From: Enemella dayhoffiae | GTDB lineage: Bacteria > Actinomycetota > Actinomycetes > Propionibacteriales > Propionibacteriaceae | DNA: 64,000 nt | Direction: 5' to 3' | NCBI RefSeq assembly: GCF_002250625.1 | Contig: NZ_NMVQ01000005.1 | Location: 60,725 to 124,724 of the forward strand | The notes under the pieces: generated by a model | Seen by the model: the letters and a program-made list of their open reading frames with translations, nothing else | What the model was told of the DNA's origin: nothing | Databases searched by the model: none | Part shown: positions 34,603 through 43,854 of the stretch, piece after piece | Layout: each line of letters begins with the position of its first letter | Position numbering within the stretch: the first letter of the stretch is position 1 | Program-made: the position numbers and the translations under genes

Positions 34603-35388
34603 GGAGGTGTTGAACCTGCGGCATCGGCATCCGGTGCTGTGGCAGCACACCTGTCGGCACCTGTCCTTCCCACAAGCGCGGCAGTTCGACTCCGAGTTTG
34701 GGCCGAAGCTGCCGGGATGGACACCGGGGAAGATCAGCAACGTCACCGAAACCCGGGCCGCGTTGCCGCTTGACGCCGAAGAACACCGCCAAGCCTCCCT
34801 CGCTGGCCGGCGGGTGAGCTTCCATCCGTCCCGCACCCCCGGCATCACCCATGGTGAAGGCACCCTCGACACGGGTGCCGCGGCGCAGTTGGATGCCACG
34901 CTGAACAAGGTTGCCGACGTCCTCCGCGCCGGCGGGGCGACCGATTCGCGGGAAGCGCTGCGCGCCGATGCGCTCGGGCATCTCGCGCACCCGGACCGGG
35001 CCCGCCGGCTGCTGTCCCCGTCGCTGTTCGACGGCGCCGCGGTCACACCCACGGGGGAGGTGGTGAACACCACACCAGGGAATGGCCCGAAGGACCCACC
35101 CACCAGACCAACCTCGCCCCGTTCACCCGCACCCCCACCGAGCGAAAACCCACGCCGGATTCCGGGTCGAACAGATCAAGAACGGACTCCTGCACTGGAT
35201 GACCCCCGCCGGACAACAAGCCTGGGCCAGCTGCCACGGGACCTGGCGGAAACCGCCGCCCTGACATGTGGTGAATGACCCCACTGAGACGACAAAGAAG
35301 ATCCGGGCGATGCTGTTCGACGCCGCCCACACCGGACGCGAACGGCTGCACCGCTACCGCGGACCCACCAACAACTCACCACCCTGAC
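34603..35388 (+). pseudogene. Remnant of a DUF222/HNH endonuclease (13E12 repeat) family gene
   Basis: Starting near 34607 the plus strand encodes VLNLRHRHPVLWQ, then LDTGAAAQLDATLNKVADVL and ALGHLAHPDRARRLL, all characteristic of the DUF222 domain. The reading then jumps: TNLAPFTR (about 35120) is in one frame and HRAKTHAGF...LLHWMTPAGQQ (35150-35215) in another. That is the normal C terminus of these HNH proteins. The HNH catalytic core is deleted and a frameshift near 35140 separates the pieces. A further in-frame tail runs to 35388 after a TGA at about 35270. The N-terminal part has been replaced by repeat sequence. Not functional. Confidence 0.8.
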
Positions 35389-35410
35389 GGCTGGTTCGAA
35401 CAACGCGAGT

Positions 35411-35442
35411 GGCTTCGACGCTGACGCTCGCTCAGCCAGCGT
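35411..35442. repeat. Reverse-orientation variant of the dispersed element
   Basis: GGCTTCGACGCTGACGCTCG followed by CTCAGCCAGCG. It closes the repeat-flanked segment that contains the HNH relic (34199-35442) and lies about 110 bp upstream of acsA. Confidence 0.65.
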
Positions 35443-35553
35443 GGGCAACCGCGCCGCGCGCGCCCGAGGGCTCGGGGGTAGGCTGACGAACCAGAGGTGT
35501 GACCCCCGTAACACGGGTCCGCCAGGAGTTCTGCCCCGAAGCAAGGAGTTCAG

Positions 35554-37506
35554 GTGAGCAACGACGCGACCGAGACCGACCACACCGACCGCCGCTACCC
35601 TCCGCCGGCCGAGCTGGCCGCGAACGCGAACGTCACCGCCGAGACCCTGGAGAAGTCGTGGGCCGACCCGGAGGCGTTCTGGGCCGAGCAGGCGAAGCGG
35701 CTGGACTGGGGCACCGAACCCACCGAGACCCTCGACTGGTCCAACCCGCCGTTCGCCAAGTGGTTCGCCGACGGCACCCTGAATGCCGCCGTCAACTGCG
35801 TCGATCGGCACGTGGCCGCGGGCAACGGCGACCGGGTGGCGATCCACTGGCAGGGTGAGCCCACCGACGACACCCGCTCGGTCACCTTCGCCGAGTTGCA
35901 GGACGAGGTGTGCCGCGCCGCCAACGCGCTGACCAAGCTCGGCGTCAAGGCCGGCGATCGGGTCGCCATCTATCTCCCGATGATCCCCGAGGCCGTCGTC
36001 GCCATGCTCGCGTGCGCCCGGCTCGGCGCTCCGCACACCGTCGTGTTCGGCGGGTTCTCCGCCGACGCCCTGTCCACCCGCATCCTCGACTGCGGGGTCG
36101 AGGTGGTGATCACCGCCGACGGCGGCTATCGCCGCGGCGCCCCCTCCGCCCTCAAACCGGCCGTCGACAAGGCGCTGGAGAAGTGCCCCGACGTCCGCTC
36201 CGTCCTGGTCGTCAAGCGCACCGGCCAGGACACCGAGATGACCGAGGGCCGCGACGTGTGGTGGGACGACGTGGTGAGCCAGGAGTCCACCGAGCACACC
36301 GCCGAGATGTTCCCCGCCGAACAGCCGCTCTACATCATGTACACCTCCGGCTCGACCGGTAAGCCCAAGGGCATCCTGCACACCACCGGCGGCTACCTGG
36401 TCGGCACGGCGTACACGCACTGGGGCACGTTCGACCTGAAGCCGGAGACCGACGTCTATTGGTGCGCCGCCGACATCGGCTGGGTGACCGGACACTCCTA
36501 CCTCGTCTATGGCCCGCTCGCCAACGGCGCGACCAGCGTGATGTACGAGGGCACCCCCGACACCCCGCACAAGGGGCGGTTCTGGGAGATCATCGACAAG
36601 TTCAAGGTGAGCATCCTCTACACCGCGCCGACCGCGATCCGCACGTTCATGAAGTGGGGCGCCGACATCCCCGAGAAGTTCGACCTGTCCAGCCTGCGCA
36701 TGCTGGGTTCGGTCGGCGAGCCGATCAACCCCGAGGCGTACAACTGGTATCGCGAGCACATCGGCCACGACAACTGCCCGGTCGCCGACACCTGGTGGCA
36801 GACCGAGACCGGCATGCACATGATCGCTCCAATGCCCGGTGTCGCCACCGGCAAGCCCGGCGCGGCGATGACCCCGGTCCCCGGCATCTCGGTGGACGTG
36901 GTCGACGACGAGGGCAAACCGCTCGGCGACGATCAGACCGGGTTGCTGGTCGTGACCAAGCCGTGGCCGGCGATGATGCGGACGCTGTGGAACGAGGAGC
37001 AGCGTTACGTCGACACCTACTGGGCGCGGTTCGCCGACCAGGGCTACTACTTCGCCGGCGATGGGGCCAAGAAGGACGCCGACGGCGACATCTGGCTGCT
37101 CGGCCGCGTCGACGACGTGATGAACGTGTCCGGCCACCGGATGTCCACCGCAGAGATCGAGTCCTCCCTGGTCGGGCACCCGAAGGTCGCCGAGGCGGCC
37201 GTGGTGGGCGCCATCGATGAGACCACCGGTCAGGCGATCGTCGCGTTCGTCATCCTGCGGTCCGGCGCCGAGGGCAGCGGTGAGGAACTGGTGCAGGAAC
37301 TGCGTACCCACGTGGGCAACGACATCGGCCCGATCGCCAAGCCGCGGCAGATCCTGATCGTGGACGAACTGCCGAAGACCCGCTCCGGCAAGATCATGCG
37401 GCGTCTGCTCCGCGACATCGCCGAGGGCCGCGAGGTCGGCGACGTCACCACGCTGACCGACTCGTCGGTGATGAACACGATCAAGGCGGATCTGGACAAG
37501 AAGTAG
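35554..37506 (+). CDS. acsA: Acetyl-CoA synthetase
   Basis: 650-residue AMP-forming enzyme converting acetate, ATP and CoA to acetyl-CoA. P-loop YTSGSTGKPKG, adenylate motif DTWWQTETG and the acyl-lysine region PKTRSGKIMRRLLR are present; the DTWWQTETG form and length fit Acs. The lysine in SGK is the usual acetylation switch. GTG 35554 follows AGCAAGGAG at a good spacing and is preferred, as no ATG is near. Equivalent to Rv3667. It sits alone between two repeat-rich stretches. Confidence 0.95.
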   Translation: MSNDATETDHTDRRYPPPAELAANANVTAETLEKSWADPEAFWAEQAKRLDWGTEPTETLDWSNPPFAKWFADGTLNAAVNCVDRHVAAGNGDRVAIHWQGEPTDDTRSVTFAELQDEVCRAANALTKLGVKAGDRVAIYLPMIPEAVVAMLACARLGAPHTVVFGGFSADALSTRILDCGVEVVITADGGYRRGAPSALKPAVDKALEKCPDVRSVLVVKRTGQDTEMTEGRDVWWDDVVSQESTEHTAEMFPAEQPLYIMYTSGSTGKPKGILHTTGGYLVGTAYTHWGTFDLKPETDVYWCAADIGWVTGHSYLVYGPLANGATSVMYEGTPDTPHKGRFWEIIDKFKVSILYTAPTAIRTFMKWGADIPEKFDLSSLRMLGSVGEPINPEAYNWYREHIGHDNCPVADTWWQTETGMHMIAPMPGVATGKPGAAMTPVPGISVDVVDDEGKPLGDDQTGLLVVTKPWPAMMRTLWNEEQRYVDTYWARFADQGYYFAGDGAKKDADGDIWLLGRVDDVMNVSGHRMSTAEIESSLVGHPKVAEAAVVGAIDETTGQAIVAFVILRSGAEGSGEELVQELRTHVGNDIGPIAKPRQILIVDELPKTRSGKIMRRLLRDIAEGREVGDVTTLTDSSVMNTIKADLDKK

Positions 37507-37512
37507 GTCGAT

Positions 37513-37650
37513 GTTGGCTGAGCCTGTCGTTGGCTGAGCCTGTCGTTGGCTGAGCCTGTCGTTGGCTGAGCCTGTCGTTGGCTGAGCCTGTCGAAGCCAC
37601 GTCCCTTCGACAGGCTCAGGGACCGTACGAAGCCACGTCCCTTCGACTGG
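37513..37650. repeat. Array of the dispersed element: five 16-bp tandem copies plus two inverted copies
   Basis: GTTGGCTGAGCCTGTC is repeated five times without interruption (37513-37592). It is then followed by GAAGCCACGT and two reverse-orientation copies, CCCTTCGACAGGCTCAGGG and a mutated CCCTTCGACTGGCTCTGGG, separated by GACCGTACGAAGCCACGT. The forward and reverse copies can pair into a hairpin between acsA and the convergent acyltransferase relic, possibly stopping transcription from both. Confidence 0.92.
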
Positions 37651-37667
37651 CTCTGGGACCGTAAGGG

Positions 37668-39014
37668 TCACCAGCCGAGCGCGTCGTTCCACTGCTCCTC
37701 GAAGCGTTCCCGCATGGTTTGGGTGTACGCGCGGGTGAGGTGGTTGTCGTCCATGTAGACGTACACCCCACCGATCACCCCGGCGCACTCCCCGCCGGGG
37801 CAGATCGAGGGGATCAGGTCCATCAGGCGTACGCCCGCATCGCGGGCGCGATCGGTGATCGGGTACGCCGGGCCGAGCTTCTCCCACACCGGTGTCGCGC
37901 ACGCTGCTGTCCCGTGACGCTGCACGCATTCGGGCATGTTGAACGCCCAGCGCGGATTGTCCCGGATCAGCAGCACCGGCAGCCCTGCCTCGAGCCACGG
38001 TTCGACGGCAGCGTCCAGGGTTTCCGACTCCAGCTCCGGCCCGTCCGGCTGCGCCCGGCTGCCGACGGTGAACACCACGTCGGGTCGCTCCTCCAGCACC
38101 CAGCGACTGACCTGCTCGTTGTACAACCGACAGTCGGCATCGATGAAGTCGGCCTGCACTCCGATCCGGCAGCGCGGCCGACCGACCACCAGCAGGTCCC
38201 AGCGGTGCTCCCGCGCCATCTCGATCAGCACCGTGTTCCACTGGGCCGCGTGCGAGTCGCCGACCACGGCCACCCGCCGGGTCGGCTGCTCGCTGCGGAT
38301 CTGGCCGCACTGCGACAGCGGAACGCGGTCGGTGATGTCGGGACCGCAGGGGTCCAGCGGCGGCGGCCAGTCGTTGCTGACCCTGGTGTCCCCGGGCGCA
38401 TAGCCGCCCGCGGGTGCCGAGCAGGGACGCCGCCTGCCAGCGCGTGGTCGCTGGCCCCGCCAGCAGGACCAGGCTGGCCGCCAGCAGCGGTCACAGCGCG
38501 GCCGGCCCGGGAAACGCCGCCCGCCCGACCACCAGACCGCCGACCACCACCGCGACCAGCCCGACCCAGCCCAGCACCGTGGCCACGGCGGGCCGCACTC
38601 GTGGTTGCCGGCGGTGTAGTCGGTGGCCACCGCGATCAGGAACCAGTTCTGCAGATAGAACAGCGACGCCTCCGCCTGCGCCAGCAGGTCCCACCACCGG
38701 GTGGGCGGCAGCAGCAGCCAGCCCCCCAGCAGGGTCGCCACGATCACCAGGGCGGCCGACGGCACCAGTCGCCGGAACCGCCGCAGCAGGTGGTCCAGAT
38801 AGGAGAACGACCGGCCGCGACGCAGCAACGACCCGGTCAGCAGGTAGGCCGAGATCATCAGGAACACGTCCACCCCGCCGGAGACCCGGCCGGAGCCCCA
38901 GATGTGATAGATCACCACCAGCGCGATCGCGAACCCCCGCAGACCGTGGATCTCGGGGCGGTGAGGGCTCCTCGACCGGTTCGGCCGCACCTCGGATCCA
39001 CTCACCGCCCCCAC
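37668..39014 (-). pseudogene. Acyltransferase_3-SGNH fusion gene, internally deleted (open frame of 448 codons)
   Basis: The N terminus is a good OafA/YrhL-type O-acyltransferase (EIHGLRGFAIALVVIYHIWG, then membrane helices up to DYTAGNHE). The C terminus is an SGNH esterase-like domain (VAVVGDSHAAQWN, DDNHLT). Between them, about residues 140-205 are Trp/Cys/Arg-rich nonsense. The same DNA in the next frame encodes a normal membrane stretch (VATVLGWVGLVAVVVGGLVV...FPGPAAL), a TGA at 38491-38493, then PLLAASLVLLAG. Most of the acyltransferase domain (about 200 residues) is missing, with junctions near 38597 and 38410. GTG 39014 or 39005 would start it. It should not make a working wall-polysaccharide acyltransferase. 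Confidence 0.8.
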
Positions 39015-39150
39015 GCTACGTGACCGGCGTCAAGGCCGCCGCGCGCGCTTGGTACGCCCCATAGCCAGCCGGTAGAGTAGCCCCTCGGTGCGCCGGGAAG
39101 TCTGGTCGGCAGTCCCTTCACGACCCTCCTCGAACTCGCTCTGGAGCCCC

Positions 39151-40389
39151 ATGAACCAGCACCGTCCCGACCGGCCACGCCGAGACCGCCTCCCCCGCCT
39201 GTTCACGTTCGGCGCGCTGGGGGCCGACGACCTGCGGGTGCTGCCGGAGTTGCTTCGCGGCGAGACGGTGGGCGGCGCGCTGATGCTGGCGGCGACCGTG
39301 GCCGCGCTGTTGTGGGCCAACCTCGGGCCGGAGTCCTACGAGGGCTTACGCCACACCTACCTCGGGCCGCTGAACCTGCAGCACTGGGCGGCCGACGGGC
39401 TGTTGACGGTCTTCTTCTTCGTCGCCGGATTGGAGCTGAAGCGGGAGTTCGTGTCGGGGTCGTTGTCCCGGCCGCGGGATGCGCTGGTGCCGGTGGTGGC
39501 CGCCATCGCCGGGATGGTCGTCCCGGCGGGGATCTATCTGGTCACCAACCTGGTCGGCCGCGACGGGAAACCCACCGGGTGGGCGATCCCGATGGCCACC
39601 GATATCGCCTTTGCGCTGGCCATCCTGGCCGCGGTCGGCTCCCGGCTGCCGACCAGCCTGCGGGCGTTTCTGCTCACCCTGGCCATCGTCGACGACCTGG
39701 GCGCGATCATCGTGATCGCGGTCGTGTTCACCTCGGGGGTGAGCCTGGCCTGGCTCGCCGGTGCGCTGGGCTGCGCCGGGGTGTGGTGGTTCCTGCAACG
39801 CCGCCGGGTCGACCTGGGCTGGGTGTATGTCCCGCTGTTCGTGCTCGGTTGGTGGTGCATGCTCTCCTCGGGCGTCCACGCGACCATCGCCGGGGTGCTC
39901 TTCGGCCTGCTGACCCGGTCGACAGCGGAGGATCCGCACGACCCGGCGGATCGTTGGCAGCACTTCTGGCACCCGATCTCGGCGGGAGCCGTGGTACCGA
40001 TGTTCGCACTGCTGTCCGCAGGCGTCTCGGTGAATCTGCCGGCCCTGCGCGAGGTGTTCACCACCCCGGTGGGGTTGGGCATCGTGCTCGGCCTGGTGCT
40101 CGGCAAGCCGATCGGCGTCTTCGGCGGGGCCTACCTGACCGCCCGCTTCACCCGGGCGACCCTGGCCCCGGACCTGCGCTGGCTGGAGGTGTTCTCGGTG
40201 AGCATGCTGGCCGGGGTCGGCTTCACCGTGGCGATCTTCGTCTCCGAGCTGGCGTTCGTGGGCGACGAACACCTGGTGTCGGAGGCCAAGGCCGCCGTGC
40301 TGATCGCCTCGGCGATCGCCGGCGTGCTGGCCGCGATCGGACTGCGTCGGCGTACGGCGCATCGCGTTGCCCTGCAGCAGGACTCCTGA
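39151..40389 (+). CDS. nhaA: Na+/H+ antiporter NhaA
   Basis: 412-residue inner-membrane antiporter exporting Na+ in exchange for H+. The paired aspartates of the transport site are in LAIVDDLGAIIVIA (Asp181-Asp182). The hallmark FFFVAGLELKREFV and the ATDIAFALAIL motif are also present. ATG 39151 has GGAG eight bases upstream. It is divergent from the acyltransferase relic. Probably monocistronic, or read with the next membrane protein gene 49 bp downstream. Confidence 0.95.
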   Translation: MNQHRPDRPRRDRLPRLFTFGALGADDLRVLPELLRGETVGGALMLAATVAALLWANLGPESYEGLRHTYLGPLNLQHWAADGLLTVFFFVAGLELKREFVSGSLSRPRDALVPVVAAIAGMVVPAGIYLVTNLVGRDGKPTGWAIPMATDIAFALAILAAVGSRLPTSLRAFLLTLAIVDDLGAIIVIAVVFTSGVSLAWLAGALGCAGVWWFLQRRRVDLGWVYVPLFVLGWWCMLSSGVHATIAGVLFGLLTRSTAEDPHDPADRWQHFWHPISAGAVVPMFALLSAGVSVNLPALREVFTTPVGLGIVLGLVLGKPIGVFGGAYLTARFTRATLAPDLRWLEVFSVSMLAGVGFTVAIFVSELAFVGDEHLVSEAKAAVLIASAIAGVLAAIGLRRRTAHRVALQQDS

Positions 40390-40438
40390 GGCTGAAGACC
40401 TCCCTGCGGGGGTGCATCCGCGCTGATAGTCTCCTGCC

Positions 40439-40945
40439 ATGGCGTACCCACACAACGCGCGGAATGTCGACGAGCCGCAGCCCCAGCATGGCCTCTCGGA
40501 TGTCGCAAAACTGATCAGCGAGGATGTCAAGGCGCTGGTCCAGGGAGAGATCGCGCTCGCCAAGGCGGAGCTGGTCCCCTCGGCGAAGCACGCCGGTGTC
40601 GGCGCCGGACTGTTCGGTGGCGCGGGCTACTTCGCGATGAACGGCCTCTCGCTGCTGTTCATCGCCGGCGCGCTGGGCATCGCCGCGCTGTTCAAGGCGC
40701 CGACCGGTTGGATCGCGCTGGGGTTCGTGATCATGGCCGTGGTGGTGTTCGTCATCGCCGGCATCCTGGCGCTGGTCGGCAAGGGCCAGCTCCAGAAGGT
40801 GAAGGGCCCGGAGCGGACGATCGAACAGGCGCAGACCACCATCGAGACGATCAAGGGCTCGATCGCGCGCGCCACCGCGGACGCCAAGACCAAGGAGCTG
40901 GAGCGCAAGAACTTCCGGCACCCGGAGCGGGTCGACCTGCGCTGA
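40439..40945 (+). CDS. Actinobacterial holin-superfamily-3/phage-holin-like membrane protein (DUF1469)
   Basis: 168 residues. The N-terminal amphipathic segment ISEDVKALVQGEIALAKAEL is followed by two transmembrane helices (GYFAMNGLSLLFIAGALGIAALF and GFVIMAVVVFVIAGILALVG) and a charged coiled C terminus (ERTIEQAQTTIETIK). This is the Pfam PF07332 pattern of chromosomal actinobacterial proteins; despite the name, no lytic role is shown. ATG 40439. It lies upstream of dprE1, as a similar protein does in several actinobacteria. Confidence 0.87.
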   Translation: MAYPHNARNVDEPQPQHGLSDVAKLISEDVKALVQGEIALAKAELVPSAKHAGVGAGLFGGAGYFAMNGLSLLFIAGALGIAALFKAPTGWIALGFVIMAVVVFVIAGILALVGKGQLQKVKGPERTIEQAQTTIETIKGSIARATADAKTKELERKNFRHPERVDLR

Positions 40946-41021
40946 GGCGTACGCCCGTTCCTCACCAGCGTCTGGAGCGCCGGTCTGAACCGGCGGCGCC
41001 GAAGGAGTAGCCTCGTCGGTG

Positions 41022-42446
41022 ATGTCCACGATGAACCTGCCCACCGAGGCCCGCACGCTGTGGGGCTGGGGGCGCACCGCCCCCACCACCGCCCAAGTCC
41101 TGTCGACCCCCGACGTCGAGTTGATCGCGTCGGCCGTTGCCCAGGTCGCCGACGCCAACGCCGACAAGCCGTCCCACCTGCGCCGTGGCGTGATCGCCCG
41201 CGGGCTGGGACGTTCCTATGGGGACGTCGCCCAGAACTCGGGTGGCCTGGTGATCGACATGACCCCGGTCAACCGGATCCACTCGATCGACGGGTCGACG
41301 GCGATCGTCGACCTCGACGCCGGCGTCGACCTGGAGACGCTGATGAAGGCGGCTCTTCCGTTCGGGTTGTGGGTGCCGGTCCTTCCGGGTACGCGGCAGG
41401 TCACCATCGGCGGCGCGATCGGCAACGACATCCACGGCAAGAACCACCACTCGGCGGGCTCCTTCGGCAACCACGTCACCGAGTTGTCGCTGCTGGTCGC
41501 CGACGGCCGGGTGCTCACGCTGTCCCCCGACGGTTCACCCGATGACCCGACCGCCGACCTGTTCTGGGCCACGATCGGCGGGATGGGGCTGACCGGCATC
41601 ATCCTGCGCGCCAAGCTCCGGATGACGCGTACCGAGACGGCGTACTTTCTCGCCGACGACGACCAGACGCACACCCTGGACGAGACGATCGCGCTGCACA
41701 GCGACGGTTCGGAGTCGAAATACACCTATTCCTCGGCCTGGTTCGACGCGATCTCCGCGCCGCCGAAGCTCGGCCGGGCCGCGATCTCCCGCGGCAGCCT
41801 GGCCACCCTGGATCAGCTGAAGGAGTTTGCCCCGAAGCTGGCCAAGGACCCGCTCGCGTTCAACGCGCCGACCCTGCTCACCTTCCCCGACATCTTCCCC
41901 AACGGGCTGGCCAACAAGCTGACCTTCTCGATGGTCGGTGAGGCCTACTACCGGATGGGCGGAACCCACCGGAACAAGATCAAGAATTTGACGCAGTTCT
42001 ATCACATGCTCGACCTCTTCGGAGAGTGGAACCGGGCGATGGGTCCGGCGGGATTCCTGCAATATCAGACATTGGTGCCGACCGACGCGGTCGAGCCGTT
42101 CAAACAGGTGATCCGCGACATCCAGTCCTCGGGGCACTATTCGTTCCTGAACGTGTTCAAGCTGTTCGGGCCGGGCAACCGGGCGCCGCTGTCCTTCCCG
42201 ATGGAGGGGTGGAACGTGTGTGTCGACTTCCCGATCAAGAAGGGACTCGGCGAGTTCTGCAACCAGCTCGACCGGCAGATCATGGAGTTCGGCGGACGTG
42301 TCTACACCGCCAAGGATTCCCGGGTGTCGGCGCAGAACTTCCGCCGGATGTACCCGCGCACCGACGAATGGGTGACGGTACGCCGCCAGGTCGACCCCAC
42401 CGCCGTCTTCGCCTCCGACATGGCTCGTCGCCTCGAGCTGATCTGA
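41022..42446 (+). CDS. dprE1: Decaprenylphosphoryl-beta-D-ribose 2'-oxidase-type FAD enzyme
   Basis: 474 residues. FAD-binding VAO-family N-terminal half: [17 protein letters not shown] and [16 protein letters not shown] (its His is a site of FAD contact). The C-terminal half has [12 protein letters not shown] and [13 protein letters not shown], where the Cys (about residue 400) corresponds to Cys387 of M. tuberculosis DprE1, the benzothiazinone target. With DprE2 it epimerises decaprenylphosphoryl-ribose to -arabinose, the arabinan precursor. ATG 41022 (a GTG three bases earlier is possible; GAAGGAG at 41001). The pair is separated by 13 bp, so cotranscribed. Confidence 0.92.
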   Translation: MSTMNLPTEARTLWGWGRTAPTTAQVLSTPDVELIASAVAQVADANADKPSHLRRGVIARGLGRSYGDVAQNSGGLVIDMTPVNRIHSIDGSTAIVDLDAGVDLETLMKAALPFGLWVPVLPGTRQVTIGGAIGNDIHGKNHHSAGSFGNHVTELSLLVADGRVLTLSPDGSPDDPTADLFWATIGGMGLTGIILRAKLRMTRTETAYFLADDDQTHTLDETIALHSDGSESKYTYSSAWFDAISAPPKLGRAAISRGSLATLDQLKEFAPKLAKDPLAFNAPTLLTFPDIFPNGLANKLTFSMVGEAYYRMGGTHRNKIKNLTQFYHMLDLFGEWNRAMGPAGFLQYQTLVPTDAVEPFKQVIRDIQSSGHYSFLNVFKLFGPGNRAPLSFPMEGWNVCVDFPIKKGLGEFCNQLDRQIMEFGGRVYTAKDSRVSAQNFRRMYPRTDEWVTVRRQVDPTAVFASDMARRLELI

Positions 42447-42459
42447 CGAAAGGAAACCC

Positions 42460-43221
42460 ATGATCGACGCCGTCGGCAACCCGCAGAAGATCCTGCTGCT
42501 CGGAGGCAGCTCGGAGATCGGGCTCGCCATCTGTGCCGAATTCCTCGGCCGCCAGCCGGCCAAGGTGGTGCTCGCCGGGCTCGCCAACGACCCGCAGCGC
42601 GATGCCGCGATCAACGAACTGCGGGCCGCCGGCGCCTCCGAGGTGACCTGGCTCGACTTCGACGCGGTCGACTTCTCCTCCCACCCGGCGACGATCGAGC
42701 AGGCGTGGGCCGGTGGCGACGTCGACGTCGCCATCGTCGCCTTCGGCATGCTCGGCGATCCCGAGGAGCTGTGGCAGGACCAGGCCAAGGCGGTCTTCGC
42801 CTGCCACCTCAACTACACCGGAGCGGTCTCGGTCGGCGTCCTGCTCGGGCAGAAGATGAAGGACCAGGGCTTCGGCCAGATCATCGCCATGAGCTCGGCC
42901 GCCGGGATGCGGGTGCGCCGCTCCAACTTCGTCTACGGCTCCACCAAGGCCGGCTTGGACGGGTTCTACACCAACCTCGGTGAGGCGCTCGAACCGTTCG
43001 GCCCGCGCGTGCTGGTGATCCGCCCCGGTCAGGTGCGCACCCGGATGTCCAACCACCTCAAGGAAGCCCCGCTGACCGTCGACAAGAGCGAGGTCGCCTC
43101 CATCGCCGTCGAGGGCACCCGGAAGAAGAAGGCGATCGCCTGGGCGCCGGCCCCGTTCCAGCTGGTGATGCTGGTGCTGCAGCACATCCCGCGGCCGATC
43201 TTCAAGAAACTGCCAATCTGA
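42460..43221 (+). CDS. dprE2: Decaprenylphosphoryl-2-keto-ribose reductase-type SDR
   Basis: 253-residue short-chain dehydrogenase. N-terminal cofactor loop [13 protein letters not shown], catalytic Ser (IIAMSSAAG) and Tyr-x3-Lys (YGSTK). It reduces the 2-keto intermediate made by DprE1 to decaprenylphosphoryl-arabinose using NADH/NADPH. The hydrophobic C terminus ([19 protein letters not shown]) suits membrane association. ATG 42460 after GAAAGGAA. Directly downstream of dprE1. Confidence 0.92.
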   Translation: MIDAVGNPQKILLLGGSSEIGLAICAEFLGRQPAKVVLAGLANDPQRDAAINELRAAGASEVTWLDFDAVDFSSHPATIEQAWAGGDVDVAIVAFGMLGDPEELWQDQAKAVFACHLNYTGAVSVGVLLGQKMKDQGFGQIIAMSSAAGMRVRRSNFVYGSTKAGLDGFYTNLGEALEPFGPRVLVIRPGQVRTRMSNHLKEAPLTVDKSEVASIAVEGTRKKKAIAWAPAPFQLVMLVLQHIPRPIFKKLPI

Positions 43222-43224
43222 GTC

Positions 43225-43854
43225 CTATCCGTTGAAGGCGCGATAGAGCGCGAGAGCCAACCCAGTCCGGTCGCGCTGCTGCATCTTGCGCAGCAGATTG
43301 GACACGTGGTTCTTGACCGTGCCCTCGGCCAGCACCAGATCGGTTGCGATCTCGACATTCGTCATGCCTTTGGCGACCCGCTCGCCAACCAGCCGCTCGG
43401 CCCTGGTGAGCACCGCCAGCGGATCCTCTGGAGCAGCGGAATCGCCGCCGGACAAGGCGATCCGGGCCACCCGCGGATCGATCACCAGGCCGCCGTCGGC
43501 CACCTCGCGAATGGCCTCGGCCAGCCGGTCGGTGGACACGTCCTTGAGCAGGAATCCCGCCGCCCCGGCGCCGAGCGAGCCGAGCACGATCTCCTCGTCG
43601 TCAAAGGTGGTCAGCACCAGCACCGGCAACTCGGGGTGGCTGGTGTGCAGTGCCGACACCAGCTCCAACCCGTCCATCCCCGGCATCCGCGCGTCGGTGA
43701 GCACGACATCGGGGGAACAGCGTGGGAGCATGGCCAGCGCCTCACGGCCGTCCGATGCCTCCCCCACCACCTCGAGCCCCTCGGCCGTCTCCAGCAGCAT
43801 TCGCAGGCCGCGACGCAGCAACTGCTGATCATCGACCACGAGCAGGCGGGTCAC
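43225..43854 (-). CDS. NarL/LuxR-family response regulator
   Basis: 209 residues. The receiver domain has VVDDQ acidic pocket, phospho-acceptor Asp in VVLTDARMPGMDG, Thr in VLTTFDDEE, and Lys in LLKDVS. C-terminal GerE/LuxR HTH: LTRAERLVGERVAKGMTNVEIA...GTVKNHVSNLL. Partner of the histidine kinase immediately upstream; GTG 43854 overlaps its stop as GTGA. DNA-binding activator or repressor; targets unknown, possibly the divergent CPBP protease. Confidence 0.93.
   Translation of the reverse strand: MTRLLVVDDQQLLRRGLRMLLETAEGLEVVGEASDGREALAMLPRCSPDVVLTDARMPGMDGLELVSALHTSHPELPVLVLTTFDDEEIVLGSLGAGAAGFLLKDVSTDRLAEAIREVADGGLVIDPRVARIALSGGDSAAPEDPLAVLTRAERLVGERVAKGMTNVEIATDLVLAEGTVKNHVSNLLRKMQQRDRTGLALALYRAFNG

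Noticed and set aside
37513..37592. Possible CRISPR array (five regular repeats)
   Set aside because: Units are directly adjacent with no spacers, and the same word is dispersed elsewhere.
35176..38310. 1044-codon minus-strand open frame across acsA and the repeat array
   Set aside because: Antisense to acsA and reads through repeats; only its first about 200 codons touch the out-of-frame acyltransferase relic, which I describe separately.
38491..38493. TGA in the relic acyltransferase frame as selenocysteine
   Set aside because: It stands where Trp is usual (AALWPLL), is in a membrane helix, and is flanked by two deletions; simple nonsense mutation.
40439..40945. Prophage holin indicating a phage region
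   Set aside because: Only this gene resembles a holin; neighbours are housekeeping, and the family is common on actinobacterial chromosomes.
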